From the NCBI GenBank assembly GCA_031286005.1, contig JAITVC010000004.1:1-8183 (forward strand): DNA of 8,183 nt, read 5' to 3'. Shown in pieces: positions 1-6,089 of this stretch. The stretch's first letter is position 1; the number at the start of each line of letters is the position of its first letter. The position numbers and the translations under genes are program-made. This stretch comes from Bacteroidales bacterium. GTDB lineage: Bacteria > Bacteroidota > Bacteroidia > Bacteroidales > P3. A model generated the notes under the pieces. That model ran no database searches and had not been told where the DNA came from. It saw only the letters and a list, made by a program, of their open reading frames with translations.

Positions 1-315
1 GTGGGCCCGTTTTCAACTGATGTGTTTTTCGCTTCGGAAAGCTATTTGCGCTTCGATGGATTTTGCTTTGTCAATCGAGAACAAGCCGATGCTATGCTAC
101 GTGAATACGACGGCATCAACATTTTATTTGAAGCCGAAGCACCGATTGTTTTGTCAACGCCTGTTACTAAAAGTGTTGATATGGACGAAATTTTTAGAGA
201 AACCCTATACAAAATTAATGACGTGCTGATGTGGCAAAAGGAATATGCCGAAATGAGCAAAAATCCTTTGAAGTTTGAACTTAAACGAGAGAATAATGAA
301 TTTCAAGCATTTTAA
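1..315 (+). CDS. 3' end of an unrecognised protein gene (5' truncated by the window edge)
   Basis: The frame is open from the first base to a TAA at 313-315, giving about 104 residues. The GTG at position 1 probably only coincides with the window edge and is more likely an internal Val codon. I do not recognise the family. The visible part is soluble-looking, with alternating hydrophobic and acidic stretches and no membrane segment. It ends in a charged tail rich in Lys, Glu and Asn. Its last 20 bases overlap the start of murF-alr on the same strand, so the two are probably co-transcribed and may be translationally coupled. That it is a real gene rests on this overlap and on uninterrupted coding up to the murF start. 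The function is unknown. Confidence 0.6.
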   Translation: MGPFSTDVFFASESYLRFDGFCFVNREQADAMLREYDGINILFEAEAPIVLSTPVTKSVDMDEIFRETLYKINDVLMWQKEYAEMSKNPLKFELKRENNEFQAF

Positions 316-2782
316 CATTGCCGAAATCGTACAAATTCTGAAAGCCGATACCTTTCCGAAAACATTTGAAAACACAGAAATCACAACGCTTTGCATCGAC
401 AGCCGAACAGTTTCGGCCGTTGACCATGCTGTATTTTTCGCTTTAAAAAGCTCCAAAAACGACGGTCATAAATACATTCAGCCTTTGATAGAGAAAGGCA
501 TGAAATGTTTTGTTGTGCAGCAGTTGCCAGAATTTGAAACGCCGAATGATATTGTGTTTATTGTCGTAAAAAATACTCTGACCGCTTTACAGGTCTTGGC
601 ACAAAATCATCGTCAGAAATTTAATATTCCCATCATCGGAATCACGGGTAGCAATGGAAAAACGATGGTCAAAGAATGGCTATCCATTCTACTTGAGCCG
701 TTTTATAGTGTGGTTAGAAATCCGAAGAGTTACAACAGTCAGATAGGTGTACCTCTTTCGGTTTGGGAAATCAACAATTCTCACGAAATAGGTATCTTTG
801 AAGCCGGTATTTCAGAACCCGGCGAGATGGGCAACCTGCAAAAGATCATTCAGCCATCCATTGGCATATTTACCAATATCGGCACTGCACATGATGGCAA
901 TTTTGTGAACTTAACCCAAAAGATAGCCGAAAAGTTGCGCCTGTTTACAAAAGTCGAACGCTTGATTTATTGTGCAGATCATATCGAAATCAAGGACAGA
1001 CTCAATTCCCTGGAAAGTTTCAGAGATATTCAACTGTTTACATGGAGCCGCAAATCTCAGGATGTGGATTTGTTTATTCAATCGGAAGAATCTGTGGATG
1101 GACAAACGCATGTAACTGCGGTGTATAAAGGCGAAACTATCCAAATGACGTTGCCGTTTCAAGACTATGCTTCGCTCGACAACTTGATGCATTGCTGGGC
1201 GTGTATGTTGCTTTTAGATATTCCGAATAAGGCCATTGCCGATGGCATGAAAAGCCTATCACCTCTCGAAATGCGATTGGAACTCAAAGAAGGCATCAAC
1301 CATTGTTCGATTATCAACGATAGTTACAGCTCGGATTTCAACTCGTTGATGATTGCGTTGGATTTCTTGAATCAACAGAAACAGAACCCAAAACGCACGG
1401 TTATTCTGTCGGACATGCTGCAAAGCGGACGCAGCGAATTGGACTTGTATCAAGAGATTGCGCACCTGCTGGAACAAAAACACGTTGATCGGCTAATAGG
1501 TATTGGCCCGGCCATTTCTGCGCAAGCGCAGCAGTTCTCTATCGAAAAAGAGTTTTATCCCGATACCTCCACCTTCCTAAAAGACTTTAAGTTCTCGGCT
1601 CTCAACCACGAAACCATCCTGCTGAAAGGGTCGCGGGTGTTTGCCTTTGAAAAAATTAATAAATATCTGCAACAGAAATCGCACGAAACGGTTATGGAAA
1701 TTAACCTCAATGCGATGCAGCACAACCTCAATTATTACCGCTCAATCATCAAACCGTCCACTAAGATCATGTCGATGGTTAAAGCCTTTTCTTATGGAAG
1801 CGGTAGTTTTGAGATCTCTAATTTCTTGCAATTTAACAATGTCGATTATCTCACAGTAGCATACGCCGACGAGGGAGTAGAGCTTCGCAATTTCGGAATC
1901 ACTCTGCCCATCATGGTGATGAATCCCGAAGAGATTGCCATAGAAAAGATGCTGCGATTTAACTTGGAACTCGAAATATACAACTTCCGAACACTTAATT
2001 TTGTGATTCAGGAGTTGGATGAGATGCCGGATATAACGGAAGTCTATATTCATTTAAAAATGGATACGGGAATGCACCGTTTGGGTTTCTTGGAAGAAGA
2101 TTTGCCCGAGTTAATGCACCTCTTACAGGCTCAAAAGCGAATTAAAGTACGCTCCATCTTCTCGCATTTGGCGGCGGCAGAAGATCCGAATGCCAATGAT
2201 TTCACACAATCGCAAATTGCTAAGTTCACCACCATGAGCGACTATGTGATGCAGAATTTGAACTATCCTGTGTTGCGCCATGTTCTCAATTCGGCAGGAA
2301 TCACACGCTTTCCGGAGGCGCAGTTCGATATGGTGCGTATCGGCATTGGTCTGTATGGTGTGGGCTTCAACGACGAAGAGCAGCAACACCTGCAAAACGT
2401 AAGCACATTCAAATCGACCATCTCGCAAATCAAAACCATTTCGGCAAACGAGACGGTTGGCTACAATCGTCGATTTAAAGCCGAAAGGCCAACGGTTGTA
2501 GGCGTTATTGCAACCGGTTATGCCGATGGGTTGAGCCGGAAGTTAGGCCATGGAAAAGGGGCTGTGATGGTTAACGGACAAAAGGCGCCAATTATCGGCA
2601 GTGTGTGCATGGATATGTGCATGATAGATTTGACGGGCATTGCGGCACACGAGGGCGATATTGTTGAGATTTTCGGCAATCAAATTCCCATTCAAGAGGT
2701 GGCCAAACAGTGCGACACTATTCCATACGAAATCCTCACCGGCATTTCTCGACGTGTGAAACGGGTGTATTATCAGGAATAA
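296..2782 (+). CDS. murF-alr: Bifunctional UDP-N-acetylmuramoyl-tripeptide:D-alanyl-D-alanine ligase / alanine racemase (MurF-Alr fusion)
   Basis: This 828-residue cytoplasmic fusion serves peptidoglycan synthesis. The MurF half (about 1-460) joins D-Ala-D-Ala to the UDP-MurNAc-tripeptide using ATP. The Alr half (about 466-828) interconverts L- and D-alanine with PLP. In MurF I see the N-terminal DSRTV (36-40) and DGH signatures, the P-loop GITGSNGKT (115-123), the SYNSQIGVPLS segment and a GTAHDGNF segment matching the family's G-x-AH motif. In Alr, MVKAFSYGSG carries the PLP lysine K496. KMDTGMHRLGF and VRIGIGLYG (R681) match conserved Alr motifs, and GYNRRF carries the second catalytic base Y723. 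Each half has about the length of a stand-alone enzyme, and no residue is obviously missing. I chose the ATG at 296 over an upstream in-frame TTG at 275 because the MurF domain starts right after it and a weak GAGAG lies just upstream. The fusion is characteristic of Bacteroidota. Its start overlaps the preceding gene, and no promoter of its own is visible. It converges on the CDGSH gene across 22 bp without a clear terminator hairpin. Confidence 0.96.
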   Translation: MNFKHFNIAEIVQILKADTFPKTFENTEITTLCIDSRTVSAVDHAVFFALKSSKNDGHKYIQPLIEKGMKCFVVQQLPEFETPNDIVFIVVKNTLTALQVLAQNHRQKFNIPIIGITGSNGKTMVKEWLSILLEPFYSVVRNPKSYNSQIGVPLSVWEINNSHEIGIFEAGISEPGEMGNLQKIIQPSIGIFTNIGTAHDGNFVNLTQKIAEKLRLFTKVERLIYCADHIEIKDRLNSLESFRDIQLFTWSRKSQDVDLFIQSEESVDGQTHVTAVYKGETIQMTLPFQDYASLDNLMHCWACMLLLDIPNKAIADGMKSLSPLEMRLELKEGINHCSIINDSYSSDFNSLMIALDFLNQQKQNPKRTVILSDMLQSGRSELDLYQEIAHLLEQKHVDRLIGIGPAISAQAQQFSIEKEFYPDTSTFLKDFKFSALNHETILLKGSRVFAFEKINKYLQQKSHETVMEINLNAMQHNLNYYRSIIKPSTKIMSMVKAFSYGSGSFEISNFLQFNNVDYLTVAYADEGVELRNFGITLPIMVMNPEEIAIEKMLRFNLELEIYNFRTLNFVIQELDEMPDITEVYIHLKMDTGMHRLGFLEEDLPELMHLLQAQKRIKVRSIFSHLAAAEDPNANDFTQSQIAKFTTMSDYVMQNLNYPVLRHVLNSAGITRFPEAQFDMVRIGIGLYGVGFNDEEQQHLQNVSTFKSTISQIKTISANETVGYNRRFKAERPTVVGVIATGYADGLSRKLGHGKGAVMVNGQKAPIIGSVCMDMCMIDLTGIAAHEGDIVEIFGNQIPIQEVAKQCDTIPYEILTGISRRVKRVYYQE

Positions 2783-2804
2783 TCAACGTTTCCTAACTCC
2801 AATC

Positions 2805-3491
2805 TTATTCTTCCGTGTAATGTGCTTTGTATCCGTGCGGCACATGCGCGGCATCGCAAAACGGTTTGTTTTGAGATTTTCCGCAACGGCATAAGGCCAT
2901 ACGGTTTCTGACCTCATATTTTACACCGTCGGCGCCAATTAAGGTAATGCCGCCTTGAACAAACAGTCCGGCGCTCACGCCTTTGTGTGGATCTTCAGCA
3001 ATGAGTATTTGAGGCTCGTATGTGTTTTCATGAAGTCCATGTTCGGCATCCATAGCGGTAAGCCGTCCTGTTGGACACAGCGAAGCGCCCTCAACAATTT
3101 CTTGTTTATACTTTACATCGTCTTGATCCATTAAATCCCAAACACTGCCGTGCTGACGGTGGCAGAAACGTGCAAAAGCACAGCGGTCATCATCTAACAG
3201 CTGCATGGCTTCGCCTTCAAAAACATCGGCACGATTTAAGTACGGCGTTTTGTCCGCCGTTTCCGTACCGTCGAAATGTGCTTTTACATGAGCGCCATCG
3301 CAGAAAGGCGCATTTTGGCTCTGTCCGCAACGGCATAACGCATAGTAGCCGGCATGCACAAAAGGCATTGTGTCGAAGTCTTTCAGATGAACAGGCTCAA
3401 GCGGATTAATCTTTACTTTTTTCAAAGGAATGTCGGCGCTCACCAAATATGGGCCGTTTTTGAGAATCTGGATGGTTTTTTGAGGAAACAT
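2805..3491 (-). CDS. CDGSH-type iron-sulfur protein with two CDGSH motifs and a cysteine-containing middle domain
   Basis: This is a 228-residue protein with no signal peptide or membrane segment, so probably cytoplasmic. Two CDGSH-type motifs are visible: C53-R-C55 … C64-D-G-A-H68 and C201-R-C203 … C212-D-A-A-H216. Each supplies the three Cys and one His that bind a [2Fe-2S] cluster in this family. Between them lies a segment with C104, C110 and C139-P-T-G. It resembles the small divergent 4Fe-4S domain (Fer4_19 type) often found with CDGSH motifs, so a third cluster is possible; that part is inference. Family members are linked to electron transfer and to iron or redox handling, but the substrate or partner cannot be read from the sequence. 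I chose the ATG at 3491 over an in-frame TTG at 3521 because the TTG falls inside the proposed promoter, and the chosen start leaves a leader of about 20 nt. Confidence is high for the family and low for the role. Confidence 0.9.
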   Translation of the reverse strand: MFPQKTIQILKNGPYLVSADIPLKKVKINPLEPVHLKDFDTMPFVHAGYYALCRCGQSQNAPFCDGAHVKAHFDGTETADKTPYLNRADVFEGEAMQLLDDDRCAFARFCHRQHGSVWDLMDQDDVKYKQEIVEGASLCPTGRLTAMDAEHGLHENTYEPQILIAEDPHKGVSAGLFVQGGITLIGADGVKYEVRNRMALCRCGKSQNKPFCDAAHVPHGYKAHYTEE

Positions 3492-3518
3492 AATGTTTGA
3501 AATTAGAAGTTTACAATG

Positions 3519-3526
3519 CAAAGATA
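3519..3526 (-). promoter_or_regulatory. Bacteroidota-type -7 promoter box for the CDGSH gene
   Basis: Read on the minus strand, the sequence is TATCTTTG, an exact match to the Bacteroidota sigma-A -7 consensus TAnnTTTG. It ends 27 bp before the ATG at 3491, so a transcript would carry a short AT-rich leader with no clear Shine-Dalgarno. No TTG box is visible at the expected distance upstream. The box abuts the 21-bp dyad array, whose nearest symmetric arm starts about 40 bp upstream. Confidence 0.6.
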
Positions 3527-3568
3527 GTAATTTTTCTCAATATGCCATCTCTTTTTGTATTTTTTTCT

Positions 3569-3673
3569 ACCTTTGAGGTAGATATTTCTACTTCCGAAGT
3601 AGAAATAAGTACTTCAGAGGTAGAAACAGGGACTTCTGAAGGTATTCTTTCTACTTCAAAAGGTATTTTTTTG
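3569..3673. repeat. Array of five 21-bp units with dyad symmetry in the divergent intergenic region
   Basis: Five consecutive 21-bp units run without a gap. Each carries a variant of the near-palindrome ACTTC-N-GAAGT. The dyad centres fall at 3574, 3595, 3616, 3637 and 3658, exactly 21 bp apart, which is about two turns of B-DNA, so all centres would lie on one face of the helix. Units 1 and 2 have perfect arms, unit 3 has one mismatch, and units 4 and 5 are more degenerate. Because the central N falls on the wobble position of the Ser codon, both strands encode Thr-Ser-Glu-Val-like heptads: 3542-3697 on + (51 codons) and 3511-3681 on - (56 codons). The array sits between the two divergent -7 boxes, outside both predicted mRNAs. 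A multi-site operator, an intergenic palindromic repeat family or a small repetitive protein are all possible. The strand-symmetric pattern favours a nucleic-acid element. Confidence 0.85.
3583..3607. repeat. Perfect 12-bp inverted repeat with a 1-nt centre (unit 2 of the array)
   Basis: The arms TATTTCTACTTC and GAAGTAGAAATA are exact reverse complements around a single C at 3595. It is directly preceded by a second perfect dyad at 3566-3582 (arms TCTACCT and AGGTAGA, centre TTG). Such a site could bind a dimeric regulator or fold as a hairpin if transcribed. No T-run follows directly on either strand, so it does not look like an ordinary terminator. Confidence 0.85.
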
Positions 3674-3705
3674 ACTTTCATAACCCATAAACCATAATTT
3701 TTTTG

Positions 3706-3713
3706 TATCTTTG
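3706..3713 (+). promoter_or_regulatory. Bacteroidota-type -7 promoter box for the patatin-family gene
   Basis: The sequence is TATCTTTG, matching TAnnTTTG exactly and identical to the box of the divergent CDGSH gene. It ends 39 bp before the ATG at 3753, predicting a leader of roughly 30 nt that is AT-rich and lacks a clear Shine-Dalgarno. No TTG is present at the usual upstream spacing. The dyad array ends about 32 bp upstream of it. Confidence 0.6.
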
Positions 3714-3752
3714 TAATGCTTTAATTTAGACATCAACGAAAAATACCCCAAA

Positions 3753-6029
3753 ATGAAAAAAAACGTTTTCGTCCTTGCGCTTGTTGTGAGTTTCCTCCAA
3801 TTAGTTGCACAAAATTTTAAATTAGATTCTTTTCGCTTTGGGCCGGAACGTCCGAAAATAGGCGTTGTTTTGAGTGGCGGCGGAGCAAAAGGCATTGCGC
3901 ATGTGGGTACGTTGAAGATGCTCGAAGAATTGAATATTCCTATTGATTTTATTGGCGGAACAAGTATGGGTGCCGTGATTGGCGGGCTTTATGCGATGGG
4001 CTACACGGCGGAGCAATTGGATACGGTGATTTGGGAAACCGACTGGATGAATTTGTTCAACGATGCGCCAAACCGGCAATATGTCGGCATTTCGGAAAAA
4101 GCCAACACCGACCCCTACCAGCTTCGCATTGCCTTTGACCCCAAACAGATGACTTTCACGCGCGGAATGATTAACGGACAGCATATTGATAATATGCTTA
4201 ATCATTACTTTCTTGAAGCCTATGAAACGCCTAATTTTTCCGACCTTAAAATTCCGTTTTTTTGTGTGGGCACCGATATTATGTCCGGCGAATATACTGT
4301 TTTAGACACCGGCAACCTGGCTCGGTCTGTTCGTGCGAGTATGGCTGTTCCAACGGTTTTCTCTCCCATTGAAATCGACGGACAATTGCTGGTGGATGGC
4401 GGTGTGATCAATAATTTTCCGGTTTTGGAGATGCGCAAACGCGGTGCCGACATTATTATTGGCGTGGATGTTGGTTACGAGTACAAAGATCATCTCGAAA
4501 TGCAAAATCTAGCCCAAGTGCTTGAACAGGTTGTCTTCATGAGCGGAAAACAGATCAACGAACAAAATATTCAAGATTGCGACATTATGATTCGTCCGGA
4601 TTTAGCCAAATTATCTGCGCTTAGTTTTGGACGTGCCGACACCATTTTGGAACGTGGTTATGTTGCCGCACGGGAAGCCTATCCCGAATTGAAAGTATTG
4701 GCCGACCGTTTATCCGAACGTTACAATCTGCCTCCAACCGTTAGAGATCCGTATCATCCCGATGTATCGGTTATTATTGATACCATTATTTTTCACGGCA
4801 ACGAGAAATTCTCTCTCAACTATATGATGGCTCGGCTTCAACTTAAAACCGGACATCCGGTTTCGGTAAACGAAGTAGAAGAGGCCGTAGAGCGTTTATT
4901 CGGCTCGCTGTCGTATGACAAAGTAACGTATTATTTCATGACCTCGCCACATGGCAAAGGGTATGCCGAATTGCATCTGAATGTCAAAGAATCGCCACTA
5001 AACGACGTAAAAATGGGACTCCGGTACGATATTATTCGCGGCCCGGCAATCTTAGCAGGGATTACGGCTAAAAACTTCCTGATCCGAAACACTGAATTTA
5101 ATGCAAACTTGGATTTGTCCACATACCCTGTGCTCGATCTGCAATACCGTTTTTCGCCGATGCTCGGTTCTGCCAAACGGCCATCATTTTTGCGTCCGTC
5201 TTTCTATCTGTCTTACCTATTTTGTAATTTGGCACTTTACGATTATGAAGAAAACGGCACTAATGTTTCAAGACGGGCGGAATATAACGTGATTGGGCAA
5301 CGGCTTGCACTTGGCACAGAAGTCGGCTTGAAAAATAATACACTGGGCTTTGGATTGTTCCGCGACCAAACAATTTCGTCACAGTATGTCGGTGTTTCCG
5401 GCGAAATCTTATCGTCCGATTATTGGTATTTGCAAGGCTATTATCTCCGAAACAGTTTTAACAAAAAACATTTCCCTACGCAAGGTTCAGTCATTACCCT
5501 AAGAGGCCGGTTGCTGCGCAGTGTTGACGATAAAGTGGCCGATGAGCCGTTAATTCAAAAGTTCGGCACCTACTACGCCCATATGCAACATGCAATTCCC
5601 GTGTCCAAATATCTTACGTTATACCCAAGCGCCATGGTTGGCGGTACTTTTGTGCTTCGCAAAGAAGATGTATCGTCGAACTATATCAGCCAGCAGCAGC
5701 AATTCTATCAAGGCGGGTTGTTTGGTTTGCCGTTTATCAATCAAACGCCATTTGCGGGTTTGTTCCCTATGCAGAAAAGCGGTATTTATGCGGCCAATGT
5801 TCAATTCTCCGCACAATATGAGGCACTCAAGAATGTTTTCTTAACCGCTCGTATAGGTGCGCTTAAAAGCGAATTAGATTATGCCGATATGTTTGATTTG
5901 AGTAACCTTACTATGGGGGCGGGTCTTTCGTTAGCCGTTCAAACCACGATAGGGCCTATCGGCATAACCGTTCACGGTTCTAATCAGAGCAAGGTGGGGG
6001 TATTTGTTAATTTTGGCTTCTGGTTTTAA
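3753..6029 (+). CDS. Patatin-like phospholipase with POTRA and outer-membrane beta-barrel domains (PlpD/type Vd autotransporter-like)
   Basis: The 758-residue product starts with a signal peptide (Lys-Lys then a hydrophobic core, cleavage likely near A19). A patatin lipase domain follows at about 35-320. It has the glycine-rich oxyanion loop SGGGAKG (41-47), the nucleophile elbow GTSMG with S71, and the DGG motif with D215, so the Ser-Asp dyad is intact. A POTRA-like segment spans about 338-415 (DTIIFHGNEKFS onward, ending in a beta-rich strand and VKES). The rest (about 416-758) alternates aromatic and polar residues like an outer-membrane barrel and ends in FGFWF, a typical terminal beta signal. 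This order matches Pseudomonas PlpD and Fusobacterium FplA (type Vd secretion), in which the lipase reaches the cell surface. The substrate is probably phospholipid, by family knowledge. Whether this Bacteroidota member is released or stays attached cannot be read here. The gene stands alone, with its own -7 box and a convergent neighbour downstream. Confidence 0.93.
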   Translation: MKKNVFVLALVVSFLQLVAQNFKLDSFRFGPERPKIGVVLSGGGAKGIAHVGTLKMLEELNIPIDFIGGTSMGAVIGGLYAMGYTAEQLDTVIWETDWMNLFNDAPNRQYVGISEKANTDPYQLRIAFDPKQMTFTRGMINGQHIDNMLNHYFLEAYETPNFSDLKIPFFCVGTDIMSGEYTVLDTGNLARSVRASMAVPTVFSPIEIDGQLLVDGGVINNFPVLEMRKRGADIIIGVDVGYEYKDHLEMQNLAQVLEQVVFMSGKQINEQNIQDCDIMIRPDLAKLSALSFGRADTILERGYVAAREAYPELKVLADRLSERYNLPPTVRDPYHPDVSVIIDTIIFHGNEKFSLNYMMARLQLKTGHPVSVNEVEEAVERLFGSLSYDKVTYYFMTSPHGKGYAELHLNVKESPLNDVKMGLRYDIIRGPAILAGITAKNFLIRNTEFNANLDLSTYPVLDLQYRFSPMLGSAKRPSFLRPSFYLSYLFCNLALYDYEENGTNVSRRAEYNVIGQRLALGTEVGLKNNTLGFGLFRDQTISSQYVGVSGEILSSDYWYLQGYYLRNSFNKKHFPTQGSVITLRGRLLRSVDDKVADEPLIQKFGTYYAHMQHAIPVSKYLTLYPSAMVGGTFVLRKEDVSSNYISQQQQFYQGGLFGLPFINQTPFAGLFPMQKSGIYAANVQFSAQYEALKNVFLTARIGALKSELDYADMFDLSNLTMGAGLSLAVQTTIGPIGITVHGSNQSKVGVFVNFGFWF

Positions 6030-6030
6030 A

Positions 6031-6081
6031 AAAGTAAGGGTCGAAAATTTTAACTCCGTTGAGGGCTTCGCCGTTCGACCC
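6031..6081 (-). terminator. Probable intrinsic terminator of the carboxynorspermidine synthase-like gene
   Basis: Arms GGGTCGAA (6038-6045) and TTCGACCC (6074-6081) are exact reverse complements enclosing 28 nt. On the minus strand the stem is followed by TTACTTTTTT (down to about 6031), as expected for termination of the minus-strand gene ending at 6090. On the + strand no T-run follows, so termination of the patatin gene here is less certain. The loop holds two minor hairpins (CTC-CGTT-GAG at 6054-6063 and GGC-TTC-GCC at 6064-6072), giving a possible branched fold. Confidence 0.65.
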
Positions 6082-6089
6082 CTACAAGA

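Noticed and set aside
1694..2782. Separate alr gene starting at an internal ATG within murF-alr
   Set aside because: The reading frame is continuous through the MurF end with no stop or frameshift, and the fusion is usual in Bacteroidota. Internal initiation cannot be excluded but is not shown.
3492..3521. TTG-started extension of 10 residues on the CDGSH protein
   Set aside because: The TTG start lies within the TATCTTTG promoter box, and the ATG at 3491 gives a normal N-terminus.
3569..3673. Array considered as a CRISPR
   Set aside because: Units are contiguous and diverging 21-mers with no unique spacers, and no cas gene is in the window.
3511..3681. Short minus-strand ORF of 56 codons through the same array
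   Set aside because: The heptad pattern is cleaner than on the + strand, but there is no TAnnTTTG box upstream on this strand, and the 3' part overlaps the CDGSH promoter. It is not called as a gene, though it remains possible.
3542..3697. Short + strand ORF of 51 codons with TSEV-like heptads, proposed as a small protein gene
   Set aside because: It has no promoter box or ribosome site, the opposite strand gives an equally repetitive ORF, and the pattern is explained by the dyad symmetry of the 21-bp units. It is recorded as a repeat.
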